A stretch of DNA of 64,000 nt, taken from positions 20,312 to 84,311 of the forward strand of contig NZ_FXTO01000015.1 in assembly GCF_900182725.1 (NCBI RefSeq). The letters run 5' to 3'. The DNA comes from Thalassovita litoralis. Its GTDB lineage: Bacteria; Pseudomonadota; Alphaproteobacteria; Rhodobacterales; Rhodobacteraceae. Shown piece after piece: positions 1 to 8,742 of this stretch; position 1 is the first letter of the stretch, and each line of letters starts with the position of its first letter. The position numbers and the translations under genes were made by a program. The notes under the pieces are model-generated. The model ran no database searches. It was given only the letters and a program-made list of their open reading frames with translations, and was not told the origin of the DNA.

Positions 1-282
1 ACTGCGAGCTTTTACGAAGGGTGGGGGCTGCCGATCGGGGAGAGTTTGGGTTACGGAAAGACGGCGGTTGTCTCCAATACGTCCTCAATGCCTGAAGTGG
101 GGGAAGATATGGTGGAATATTGCGATCCACACAGCCTCAGCAGCATCGAGACGGCCTGTGTGAACCTCCTTGAAGATTTGGATTACCGAAAAGCTTTGGA
201 AGCCCGTATCGCACAAACCGAACTGCGCAGTTGGGATATGGTGGCTTCAGACTTGCTGGCTGCGGTTAGAAAGCCTGAATAG
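1..282 (+). CDS. GT4 glycosyltransferase, C-terminal part (cut by window edge)
   Basis: The frame is open from base 1, so the gene starts outside the window and only about 93 C-terminal residues are seen. They contain FYEGWGLPIGES, the E-x7-E region of retaining GT-B (GT4) glycosyltransferases that contacts the nucleotide sugar, then VVSNTSSMPEV, typical of the next loop. It presumably adds a sugar to a growing polysaccharide at the cytoplasmic membrane. The next gene encodes a paralogous enzyme on the same strand. Donor and acceptor cannot be told. A TTG at 46 is internal and not a start. Confidence 0.85.
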   Translation, partial: TASFYEGWGLPIGESLGYGKTAVVSNTSSMPEVGEDMVEYCDPHSLSSIETACVNLLEDLDYRKALEARIAQTELRSWDMVASDLLAAVRKPE

Positions 283-357
283 TATCCGAATGGGTGTAGC
301 AGGATCGGGCGACCCCCTGCAGCGCAGAGGCGCATTGTGAAGCGAAAGGCAGAGAAG

Positions 358-1611
358 ATGCTCATTTACTTTGATTTGACGGAACTCTTCTATGCGATGA
401 GTGAAAAGGTGCCGTATTATGGTATCGCACGCACGGTGCAGGAGGTCGGTTACGAATTGGCTCTCATGAACGAGAATGTCAGGTTTGTTATCTTCTCGCC
501 CTATCACAAACGGTTTTTCCAGATTGCCCCCATCATTGATGAGACGGACCCTGATCGTATTCTGGATCTGGATCTGCCTCCCCAGGCTCGTCCGAAGCGG
601 CTTCGTCGGAGCCGTGCCCATGTGCGTCATTGGCTGGAAAGGGTGGTTTCAGATCTTTTGCGTCGCGGTTCTGATCAGCAACGGTGGGAGATGATCCCGT
701 CAGCGCGGGTCAAAGAGGTGCATATGGATGGGAAGGTGCTGATTTCATTGAGCCAGCCACGTATCATATCCGATTATATGCATTGTCTTAAAGAACAGGG
801 GCAGCGGCCGCGGTTATTGCCGATGCTGCATGATCTGATCCCTTTGCATGATATGAAAAAGCGCAAGTACAATGAGAATTTTCTGAAGGATAATCGGTAT
901 ATTCTCGAGAATTGCGAAATGGTTATTGCGAATTCGGAATTCACCCGGGATGAGATTTTGCGTTTTGCCTCTGCAGGACTTTTGCCTGAGGCCAAAGACG
1001 TCCGCGTGGTGCCACTGGCCTATGAGCTTCGAGGATGCTCCGAGCTTGTCACAGAGGGTGTGCTGGCGTTGAAGGATTACATCCTTTGTGTCGGGTCGAT
1101 GCCAGGGCGTAAAAATCTCGAAATTGTTTTAGACGCTGTTTTGATGTTGGAAGAGGCTGAGCAAAAAGCGCCTGATATTGTGCTGGCTGGAGCCTATCGC
1201 AAGCGGGTCATGCGGCTCATTGACGAGCCCAGATATGCGCGCATCAGGGATAAAATCACTACGGTGATCAGCCCGGAACAATTAGAGCTTGGCTTGCTTT
1301 ACAAAGGAGCCCGGGCAGTTGTGTTGCCGAGCTATATAGAGGGATGGGGGTTGCCCGCTGCTGAGGCGCTTTGGCTGGGTACGCCAGCGATCGTTTCGGA
1401 TATCCCGGTCATGCGGGAGGTGGTGCAGGATCTGGGATTGTATTTCGATCCTGAAAAGCCTGTCGAACTGGCAGCGCATCTGATGACGGTTTTTGAAGAC
1501 GAGAGCTTTTATGCCGATCTGAAGGCCAGAATTTCGCAGCATGCTTACAGTATGCGTTCTTGGCGGCAAGTGGCAGTGGAGCTGCGTGGCTTTGCTGGAC
1601 GGCTGATGTAG
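358..1611 (+). CDS. GT4 family glycosyltransferase
   Basis: A protein of 417 residues if the ATG at 358 is used (MLIYFDLTEL), preceded by an AG-rich stretch; a GTG at 337 would add seven basic residues. The C-terminal half is a GT-B donor domain: GSMPGRKNLEIVL (about 250) and LPSYIEGWGLPAAEALWLG, the E-x7-E motif of GT4 enzymes. The N-terminal half is less conserved, as expected for the acceptor domain. It follows another GT4 gene by 75 bases, so both probably act on one polysaccharide. The sugar is unknown. Confidence 0.85.
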   Translation: MLIYFDLTELFYAMSEKVPYYGIARTVQEVGYELALMNENVRFVIFSPYHKRFFQIAPIIDETDPDRILDLDLPPQARPKRLRRSRAHVRHWLERVVSDLLRRGSDQQRWEMIPSARVKEVHMDGKVLISLSQPRIISDYMHCLKEQGQRPRLLPMLHDLIPLHDMKKRKYNENFLKDNRYILENCEMVIANSEFTRDEILRFASAGLLPEAKDVRVVPLAYELRGCSELVTEGVLALKDYILCVGSMPGRKNLEIVLDAVLMLEEAEQKAPDIVLAGAYRKRVMRLIDEPRYARIRDKITTVISPEQLELGLLYKGARAVVLPSYIEGWGLPAAEALWLGTPAIVSDIPVMREVVQDLGLYFDPEKPVELAAHLMTVFEDESFYADLKARISQHAYSMRSWRQVAVELRGFAGRLM

Positions 1612-1616
1612 GGACG

Positions 1617-2402
1617 CTATTGCTTGGCGTCAAAAGCTCGTTTTTGCCTATATGCGTTGAAGATGCACTTGGCCTGGCGGGTGAACTCCTTGATGCGATA
1701 AAAGCTGACCTTGGCGGGCTTTTCCCATGTGGGGGATGCCGCCATGATATCGCTATCTTCATCTGTGAACCAGAAGGGAGTGTGGCTCAATCCGAGGCCT
1801 CGACCGGTTTCACTGACGTATTTGCGGAATAGATGGTCGATTGGGCAAAATGGTATCGCGTGTTGCTCCACGAAACGGGTGGCCCCAGTTCTGCTCCACA
1901 TGATCGCGGCTGCTCGGGTTGGGAAGTAGAACGCATTATAGAGTTCTGTTCTGTCGGAGCCAATTTCGATCATATGTATCGGCGATTTGAGGCCAGAGCC
2001 AGAGACTTTACGCGTCAGATTGATCAGGTCCCAGTCTCCTAGGACTCCTTCTGTCGCTAGGGCGGAGACAGCATCAACGATCTCCCAGCAATGCGCCTTG
2101 CAAAGGAAATCATCCTCTAGGATCAGGCAATGCGAACGACCTGAAGCGATAAAGGTTTGGAGTGCTTTGATGTGGCTCAGGTGGCAGGCGATCTCGCCCC
2201 CTGTCATGTCGCGCCCATAATATCGCCGACTGCTGCGCGCGTTGTATTCCGGGAAGTCTGCGCAGGTTCGCCCCTTGCCGTTAATGGCGGAGATACGGTG
2301 GTATGGGATATGGTGTTGTGCGAGCTGACGCTCCGAGGTTTCCAGACGCTTGGTGCTGTCATCCAGATTGATCAGATAGACGGGATAGGCCACCTTCTGC
2401 AT
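1617..2402 (-). CDS. Glycosyltransferase family 25 (LPS/EPS-type)
   Basis: It starts with the GT25 signature YPVYLINLDDSTKR and continues with HRISAINGKG, GGEIACHLSHIKAL and CLILEDDF (the E-D-D metal/nucleotide-sugar region), so GT25, a family acting in LPS and other glycans, is a firm assignment. The chosen ATG at 2402 gives 261 residues and places the first beta strand at the very N-terminus as in the family; in-frame ATGs at 2423 and 2534 exist but add unconserved residues and none has a strong ribosome site. It runs opposite to its two neighbours and ends 5 bases after the convergent GT4 gene. Confidence 0.8.
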   Translation of the reverse strand: MQKVAYPVYLINLDDSTKRLETSERQLAQHHIPYHRISAINGKGRTCADFPEYNARSSRRYYGRDMTGGEIACHLSHIKALQTFIASGRSHCLILEDDFLCKAHCWEIVDAVSALATEGVLGDWDLINLTRKVSGSGLKSPIHMIEIGSDRTELYNAFYFPTRAAAIMWSRTGATRFVEQHAIPFCPIDHLFRKYVSETGRGLGLSHTPFWFTDEDSDIMAASPTWEKPAKVSFYRIKEFTRQAKCIFNAYRQKRAFDAKQ

Positions 2403-2655
2403 TTTTGGGGGGTGATCAATCATGAGAACGCTAAGCTGTGCCTTGTGAGTCTGCGGGTAAAGCCCGTCCGTGAAACCTGTTGCTGCTATAGTGATAAAGC
2501 GTTCTGAGTTGAAGAGACTTGTCGGCCTGGCCATGCTTGCTCAAAGCGGAACGGCCCGGTAAGAGCAGCCGAGAAAGTATTTCTGCGCCTGAGGCTGAGT
2601 AATAGCGGCAGCGGGCAGTGAAAGGCACCAAGGGCCGATAGGGTTAGAAAAGCGC

Positions 2656-4449
2656 ATGAAGGTCAATCTGTTCCGTAAGAAGTCGGCGAAACGCTCTCGC
2701 TTTTGGACGGATCGGGATCGGGAAAATGTGCTGTGGTTCTGGCATAGCTATCTCAAGCAGAAGACGCCTTGGCTTTTTGTCGTGCTGGGCATGATTCTGG
2801 TGCAGGGGTTTGTCTATCAGCAGTTTCTGTCTCTGACGGAGAATGGCCTGCGGGTGATTTTTGAGAGCGGGGAGCTGAAAGATCTGGTCAGGGTCTGCCT
2901 GATGGTGTTTTTGCTCTTTGTTTTGCGAGGGGCGATGTCATACGCCGTGCCGCGCTTGTCTGTCTGGTTGGCAAGTGATGCTGTTTTGCAAATGCGCCAG
3001 CATCTGATTAACCATCTGTTGACGCTCGACCTCAAATATTTTGAGCGCACGACACCGGGTGATATCATCTTGCGTGTGGTGAGCCAGGCTCAGGACCTCA
3101 GCCATTTTGTCGGGCAGGCGACGGTGAATGCCGTGCGTGATGCCGCTTCAGTTGTGATCATTTCTTCCTATCTGATCTACAAGTCCCCGGTACTGTTTTT
3201 GACGGCGGCGATTATTTTGCCAGTGATCATTCTGATCATGCAGAAAGTTTCTGATCGCATTAAGTATATTCAGGCAAATGCTGAAAATGCGATGGGGGCG
3301 TATATGGGGCGCATCGAAGAGATGGCCAACGGTATGCGCACGGTCAAGATCGCCGGGCAGGAGCCGCAGGAGCGTAAACACCTGTTTCGGGCGACGCAGG
3401 GTATCAAAGATTTGTCCATACGCCTGCAGGCCGCGCAGGCGATGGTCTTGCCTTCTGTCGATATGGTGTCGGCCGTTGTCTATGTGGTGGTGATCGGTGG
3501 AGGCGGATATATGGTGCTGAGCCCCGATTATGACCTCGATGGGGCGGCCATTATTGCATTCCTGCTGGGCCTAGCGCTGGTTTTTGATCCTGCCCGACAG
3601 CTGACCCAGTTTTTTGTGCGGCTGCAAAGCAACCTAGTGATCCTTGAAAGTATCTGTTCTTTGTATCGTGAAAAGCCTTCGATCTTTGATCGGGAGGGTG
3701 TTGTCGAGCGTTTCGACCCTCATGCGGATATTGCGCTTGAAGATGTGACCTTTTGCTATCATCCCGAGAACCCGCTTTTTGACCATCTGAACATGACGTT
3801 TCAAGGGGGGAAGACCACGGCGATCGTCGGGCCGACTGGCTCAGGTAAAACGACGGTGCTGGGTCTGTTGTCCCGCCTCTATTCGATACAGGGGGGGAGT
3901 ATTGAGATTGGCTCCACGCCAATCGATCAGATCAAGATTGCCAACCTGCGCAGCGCATTTTCGGTCGTCTCGCAGGATATTGTTATTTTCAACAGTTCGA
4001 TTTGGGAGAATATCAAATATGTTCGTCCCGATGCATCTGATGAAGAAATCTGGGAGGCGGCCGAGGCGGCTGAAATTGCGGATCTGATCCGGGTGCGTGG
4101 GGATGCGGCGCTAGGACCGAAGGGGAGCCAGCTTTCTGGTGGGCAGCGTCAGCGCATTGCGATTGCACGTGCGTTTTTGCGCTCAGCCCCCATCTTGCTT
4201 CTGGATGAGGCGACCTCTGCGCTTGACCAAAAAACGGAAGAGAAGATCAAGCGTGCATTCAATCGTCTGGCAAAAGGAAAGACGACGATTATTGTTGCGC
4301 ATCGGCTTTCTGCAATTACACATGCAGATTGGATTTATGTGCTCGATGGCGGCAAGGTCGTCGAGCAGGGCAGTCATGCGGATCTGATGCAGGCCGAAGG
4401 CCTTTATTCGGGCATGTATGTGTCACAGCGGCAAGGATATGGGCGATAA
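2656..4449 (+). CDS. ABC exporter, fused permease and ATPase (MsbA-like)
   Basis: 597 residues. The N-terminal half holds about six membrane helices (first near residues 35-55); the C-terminal ATPase has Walker A GPTGSGKTT (about 391), signature LSGGQRQR (about 492), Walker B ILLLDEATSALD (about 514) and the H-loop IIVAHRLS. This is the type IV half-transporter exporter fold that moves lipids, lipid-linked glycans or peptides. No HlyD-type adaptor or C39 peptidase domain is next to it, and its neighbours are glycosyltransferases and a bactofilin, so glycan or glycolipid export is the better guess than type I protein secretion. Confidence 0.9.
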   Translation: MKVNLFRKKSAKRSRFWTDRDRENVLWFWHSYLKQKTPWLFVVLGMILVQGFVYQQFLSLTENGLRVIFESGELKDLVRVCLMVFLLFVLRGAMSYAVPRLSVWLASDAVLQMRQHLINHLLTLDLKYFERTTPGDIILRVVSQAQDLSHFVGQATVNAVRDAASVVIISSYLIYKSPVLFLTAAIILPVIILIMQKVSDRIKYIQANAENAMGAYMGRIEEMANGMRTVKIAGQEPQERKHLFRATQGIKDLSIRLQAAQAMVLPSVDMVSAVVYVVVIGGGGYMVLSPDYDLDGAAIIAFLLGLALVFDPARQLTQFFVRLQSNLVILESICSLYREKPSIFDREGVVERFDPHADIALEDVTFCYHPENPLFDHLNMTFQGGKTTAIVGPTGSGKTTVLGLLSRLYSIQGGSIEIGSTPIDQIKIANLRSAFSVVSQDIVIFNSSIWENIKYVRPDASDEEIWEAAEAAEIADLIRVRGDAALGPKGSQLSGGQRQRIAIARAFLRSAPILLLDEATSALDQKTEEKIKRAFNRLAKGKTTIIVAHRLSAITHADWIYVLDGGKVVEQGSHADLMQAEGLYSGMYVSQRQGYGR

Positions 4450-4532
4450 GGGCGCTGGATGTGAGCGCCCGACTTTGCCCTGTGGGGTTGACGCTGTATC
4501 CTGCCGATCAGCATATCGAAGGGTGGCAAGCC

Positions 4533-4928
4533 ATGTTCAGCAAATCAGACAAAGGGACGCAAATGGGTCGCCCTCAAAACACCACTCAGCAGTCTGTCAA
4601 TGTTGTGGCTCGACGGCGCTCGGTTATTCAGGACGATATCACCATCAGCGGGGATCTCGTTGCAGATGGGATATTGGAGTTTGGTGGGGTTATCACCGGG
4701 GATGTGACGGCTGATACATTGGTGCTCTCCAAAAACGGGGTCATCAATGGCAATATCCGTGCGCGGAATGTTACCATTGAAGGAGTGCAGAGTGGTGGAA
4801 CCATTACAGGCGAGGCTGTTTCCTTGAAGGTTACGGCACGGGTTGCGGCAGATATTACATGTCGGAATCTTGAGATTGAAAGCGGCGCTCAGGTAGAGGG
4901 TTATCTTCGCGTTCAAGGGGCTCGATAA
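4533..4928 (+). CDS. Bactofilin family cytoskeletal protein
   Basis: 131 residues from ATG 4533 (MFSKSDKGTQ), preceded by AAGGGTGG. The core is a right-handed beta-helix of short repeats (ITISGDLVADGILEFGG, VITGDVTADTLVLSKNG, VINGNIRARNVTIEGV), the hallmark of bactofilins. These polymerise without nucleotides into membrane-attached filaments that position enzymes or secretion machinery. A weakly conserved N-terminal tail and disordered linker precede the helix as usual. It follows the ABC exporter by 83 bases on the same strand, so a scaffold role for the exporter or glycan machinery is plausible but inferred. The last codons form half of a long terminator-like hairpin. Confidence 0.9.
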   Translation: MFSKSDKGTQMGRPQNTTQQSVNVVARRRSVIQDDITISGDLVADGILEFGGVITGDVTADTLVLSKNGVINGNIRARNVTIEGVQSGGTITGEAVSLKVTARVAADITCRNLEIESGAQVEGYLRVQGAR

Positions 4929-4945
4929 ACGCGAAGATAACCCTC
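4896..4945. terminator. 18-bp perfect inverted repeat between convergent genes
   Basis: Arms 4896-4913 and 4928-4945 pair perfectly over 18 bases with a 14-base loop. The left arm is coding sequence of the bactofilin C-terminus and the stop codon lies in the loop and right-arm edge; the right arm reaches the end of the convergent RTX gene at 4949. It can serve both directions. No clear T-run follows on either strand, so efficient intrinsic termination is not certain. Confidence 0.6.
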
Positions 4946-4948
4946 CCC

Positions 4949-7894
4949 TCAGGTTTCCGTGATGAAAGGGCTTTCCAATACGCCGATGAGGGGCATCAGG
5001 AACTCGCCAGTGTCTGCGTCAAGGGCAGTGGTATGGTAAAGTTCGATCGCGGCGATTGCGGTGTCAATGCTGTCCGTTGACCCATCGAACAGTTCCATCA
5101 CTGTGCTGGCTGTGCCCACATTTGACATTCCTTTGTGTACGGCGAAATACGCGCCGATATCCACTTTCGTTTCCAGATAGGCGCGGTCTGCCAATTGTTG
5201 GGCAATGAATTCGGGAGGTGCGTCAATGGGAGGTTCAGCATGGGCTCCCCGCAGAACCTCCAGAATAAACTGGTCTCGGCTTACAGTACCACCCTCCAAC
5301 AGGTCGACCCAGAATTCAAATCCGGCCTGATCCGGGATGCGACCAAGAACATTCTCGTACACTGCAGTGGCGAAATCTGCGGATGCTTGGGTGGAGGGGT
5401 AGGTTCCACGGGTCTCTTCCTGATCGATGAAGAGGCTGGCGATTTCCTCAAGTGTTGTTCCTTCCGCAAAGGCGGTCGCCCAGAAAAACAAACCGACGGC
5501 GTCCGGTGCGCGGTCGAAATATGCAATGTAAAATTCGATGAACGCGGAGAGGTCGTCTGCTGCGATGCCAGCAGGGCCGGCAAACTTTGTCAGATCAAAG
5601 TCAAACGCAAAGGCCTCAATCTCAAAGTCGAGCAGTTCCACATTGATCAGGGTATCTGTGCCGTTGCCGTTTTCCCGACGATCCGTGAGTAGTATTTCCG
5701 AAGGGCTTAGCGTGAGCGTGTAGCTCGTTTGCGCACCACTGTAGAAAGCCGTGTCATATCCGGTGCCGCCATCAAGGATATCGTTCGCGCCAGCCCCGGT
5801 GAGGTGATCGTCATCTGCCAGCCCCTGTAGCGTGTCATTTCCAACCGTCCCAATCAGTGCGTCAGGGTCGGGGGTTCCGATGATAAGCTCTCCGGTGGAT
5901 GTGACGGGTGGTGTGGGATTTGAGCGAACCTCTTCCAATGTGCCCAGCCCATCCGTGTACTGAACGATCAGGCTGATCTGGGTGCCGATGTCGGCCTGTG
6001 TCAGGTCATAGATGTCGTCATCGGCACCAGGAATGACGGCCCCATCCCGCAGCCATTGATAAGACAGAAGCCCGAGCCCGTCGGGATCCTCCAGGGTTGC
6101 GCTGTCGATCCACAGCCGTTGTCCTTGTTGCGCGGTTCCGAGAATGCCAACAGAGCCGGTTGGAGGGTGGTTGAGAGCCGCCACCGCTTCGGTGGGATTT
6201 GAGCGAACCTCTTCCAATGTGCCCAGCCCATCCGTGTACTGAACGATCAGGCTGATCTGGGTGCCGATGTCGGCCTGTGTCAGGTCATAGATGTCGTCAT
6301 CGGCACCGGGAATGACGGCCCCATTCCGCAGCCATTGATAAGACAGAAGCCCGAGCCCGTCGGGATCCTCCAGGGTTGCGCTGTCGATCCACAGCCGTTG
6401 TCCTTGTTGCGCGGTTCCGAGAATGCCAACAGAGCCGGTTGGAGGGTGGTTGAGAGCCGCTACCGCTTCGGTGGGGGCGGATAGAAGTTCTTCTGGTGTT
6501 TCAAACCCGTCAGTGTAGCGCACGTAGACGCTGATTTGGGCGCCAACATCAGCCTGGGTTAGCCGGTAGGTGGCGTCAGTGGCATTTGGGATGATGCCTC
6601 CGCTGCGTAGCCATTGGTAAGACAGAAGCCCGAGCCCGTCGGGATCCTCCAGAGTCGAGCTATCGACTCGTAATAGTTCTCCCATTCTCGTCAGGCCAAG
6701 AATGGTGATATCTCCGATTGGCGCATCGTTCAGATTTTTGATCGGCTCGGTGGGGGCGCTTGACAGGCTTTCGGGCGTACCACCGCCATCCACATAGCTC
6801 ACGAAGACGCTGATTTGGGTGCCGACATCAGCTTGGGTCAGGTCATAGATGGCGTCAATGGCGCCGGGGATGGCCGTTCCGTCTCGCAGCCATTGGTATG
6901 ATAGAAGTCCAAGACCATTGGGATCGTCCAGCGAAGAGCTGTCGGCGAAAAGCTGGCTGTCTTCAACAGCATCCCCGGAGATCAGAATGCCACCGGTTGG
7001 TGTGATGTTTCCACTTGTGGAGGGGATGACGAGAAAGCTGGCGAGTGTCAGGGGTGTGCCGACTTGGCTGCTGTGATAGATGTCCAGATAGCTGCCATCG
7101 CTCAGTTCAATGCGTGAGATATCGGCTTGTGGCTTGCTGATTGCAGACAGGGCTTCAGCGGCAGAGGTAAATTCACTGTCGATGAGGCGTATGATGTCCT
7201 GCCCAATCTCAAAATCGGTGATCGTGTTGGCGCCATACCCGGGGGCGAGAATGAAGGTGTCGTTTCCGGCACCGCCGGTCAGTGTATCGTTTCCGGCCCC
7301 CGCGTAAAGCTCGTCATCGCCCGCTCCGCCATTGAGCTCATCGCTGCTTTCGAGGCCATAAATGCGTTCATCAATCTGGATGCCGATCAGGATGTCGGCA
7401 TTATCGGTGCCCAGAACATCACCATTGGGCGGTGGGGTAATATCCGAGACCATATCGGAGTAGTATTGAATGCCAACGGCTTGCGAGCTGCTGATGCCAA
7501 CGGGCAGGTTGGTATAGGGATCAAGTCCGGTGCTGGCAATCATTGCGCCGATGTAGCTGTTAGAGTTCGTACCGAATACCTGATATTCGTAGGCATTGGT
7601 CTGGAACTCCCGGGAATACCGGACCATGATGGCCCAAGCTTCGTCATCGCTCAGGCCGTCAAATTCAAGCTTTGTCGAGTTTCGATCTTCAGGTGAAAGA
7701 CCGCCGCGGGCATCCGGAGAAACATCTATAGGGGTATTGACCTCTATCAGCATGAGGCTGCTGAACACAGAACCGGAGGGACCAGAGCGTAAAATCCATT
7801 CATTTCCGGTGGCATCGAGATAGACAAGGTAGAGGTGGACGGTGCCGAGCAGATCCAGATCTTTGGCCTCAATATATATGCCGGGCTCACGCAT
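4949..7894 (-). CDS. Large RTX / DUF4214 surface protein with tandem repeats
   Basis: 981 residues from ATG 7894 (AGGAAAG 11 bases upstream). Order: an N-terminal region of about 150 residues; RTX calcium-binding nonapeptides (GGAGDDELYAGAGNDTL, about 185-220); four repeats of about 93 residues around DPDGLGLLSYQWLR and DLTQADIGTQIS (about 290-665), each likely an Ig-like beta domain; a second RTX block (GNDTLQGLADDDHLTG); and a DUF4214 domain (FIEFYIAYFDRAPDAVG, about 765-885). There is no Sec signal, so export by a type I system is expected, but none is in the window. The two repeats nearest the C-terminus are almost identical in DNA. A role as adhesin or polymer-binding matrix protein fits, by inference. 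Confidence 0.85.
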   Translation of the reverse strand: MREPGIYIEAKDLDLLGTVHLYLVYLDATGNEWILRSGPSGSVFSSLMLIEVNTPIDVSPDARGGLSPEDRNSTKLEFDGLSDDEAWAIMVRYSREFQTNAYEYQVFGTNSNSYIGAMIASTGLDPYTNLPVGISSSQAVGIQYYSDMVSDITPPPNGDVLGTDNADILIGIQIDERIYGLESSDELNGGAGDDELYAGAGNDTLTGGAGNDTFILAPGYGANTITDFEIGQDIIRLIDSEFTSAAEALSAISKPQADISRIELSDGSYLDIYHSSQVGTPLTLASFLVIPSTSGNITPTGGILISGDAVEDSQLFADSSSLDDPNGLGLLSYQWLRDGTAIPGAIDAIYDLTQADVGTQISVFVSYVDGGGTPESLSSAPTEPIKNLNDAPIGDITILGLTRMGELLRVDSSTLEDPDGLGLLSYQWLRSGGIIPNATDATYRLTQADVGAQISVYVRYTDGFETPEELLSAPTEAVAALNHPPTGSVGILGTAQQGQRLWIDSATLEDPDGLGLLSYQWLRNGAVIPGADDDIYDLTQADIGTQISLIVQYTDGLGTLEEVRSNPTEAVAALNHPPTGSVGILGTAQQGQRLWIDSATLEDPDGLGLLSYQWLRDGAVIPGADDDIYDLTQADIGTQISLIVQYTDGLGTLEEVRSNPTPPVTSTGELIIGTPDPDALIGTVGNDTLQGLADDDHLTGAGANDILDGGTGYDTAFYSGAQTSYTLTLSPSEILLTDRRENGNGTDTLINVELLDFEIEAFAFDFDLTKFAGPAGIAADDLSAFIEFYIAYFDRAPDAVGLFFWATAFAEGTTLEEIASLFIDQEETRGTYPSTQASADFATAVYENVLGRIPDQAGFEFWVDLLEGGTVSRDQFILEVLRGAHAEPPIDAPPEFIAQQLADRAYLETKVDIGAYFAVHKGMSNVGTASTVMELFDGSTDSIDTAIAAIELYHTTALDADTGEFLMPLIGVLESPFITET
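5913..6470. repeat. Two near-identical 279-bp tandem repeats
   Basis: Units 5913-6191 and 6192-6470 have a period of exactly 279 bases (93 codons) and differ at only a few positions (for example around 6035-6040 versus 6314-6325, giving one Asp/Asn change). Two further, diverged units of the same kind lie at higher coordinates, towards the N-terminus of the protein. The identity of the pair indicates recent duplication or gene conversion. Confidence 0.9.
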
Positions 7895-7918
7895 GACCTA
7901 AATGACTTTCCTGTAACT

Positions 7919-7994
7919 GTTGAAGCGAGAACTATCGGTGAGGCAGAGGGCCAAACCGGAAATCTCCGGCCTTCAGGCCGGGGAAGATGTTAAG
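7919..7994 (+). repeat. Orphan right end of the IS605-type element
   Basis: About 76 bases that match, inverted and with one mismatch, the end of the complete element at 8743-8818. The copy covers the last 24 or so tnpB codons, the REP-like hairpin CTCCGGCCTTCAGGCCGGGG and stops exactly at TTAAG, the same boundary as the complete element. It is therefore a genuine transposon end left after loss of the rest of another copy, or a solo end. Confidence 0.85.
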
Positions 7995-8505
7995 CCTCAC
8001 TATGTCTTTGCTGAGGCGAACCGATCAAGGCTGGAATCCAAAGGATTTTCGACTGAAAAAACCGACTTTGGGGATCCAAAGCATGGCCAGATAGTTTTTT
8101 CGGCTTTTTTGCAGATGTTTTGACAAGTAGGGTCCGGTGCTTCTGGAATGATTCGGTGTGGTCCGAGATGGAGGAAAAATGAATTTTCTCACAGGCGGCA
8201 AAATGATCTGTTTCAGCTGCAAATTAGCAACATATGATTAAAATATCAATTTATTTCATGGGGTTAATTTGCATTCAAATGAAACGATATGACTACGATG
8301 TGACTACGCCAAAACCGGGTTTTCGTTTCACGCAGCAAAACTCAATTTTGCACTTCAACCGTTTCGCAGTTTTTTCTGATGGGCATTTCTCAAAATCAGT
8401 GGCCCGGTCAGGCATCCTGAGGGAGAGAAATAAATCAGTAGCGGGCTGGAAGAGGATTCAGGGAAGGTGCATAGTATCTTCTTGTTAAGGTAGGTGGTCT
8501 GTCTG
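7995..8505. other. Intergenic stretch without a recognisable gene
   Basis: About 510 bases between the orphan IS end and the split NYN gene. No coding frame with recognisable content is seen. Two direct copies of TGACTACG at 8290-8297 and 8301-8308 (11-bp period) are the only ordered motif noticed. The promoter of the NYN gene must lie here. Confidence 0.5.
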
Positions 8506-8742
8506 ATGATACTAGTTTTGATTTTTTTGAGCCTGTCACTCATCGGCACTGTCGTTGCGGCGATGCAACCTGTCTATTCAGATTGGTTGCTGCTGACGGG
8601 GCCTGTCGCCATAGCGGCTGCACTCATTCTGATCCGGCATCTGTTATGGCGTGGTTCGCATCAAGAGAGCGGTGAACTTATCATCGTGGATGGATCAAAT
8701 GTGATGTATTGGCAAAATAACAGTCCTGGGTGGGCGCCTTTA

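Noticed and set aside
5880..7000. Repeat array as a CRISPR
   Set aside because: Units are 279 bases, in frame and protein-coding; no short repeat-spacer pattern exists here or elsewhere in the window.
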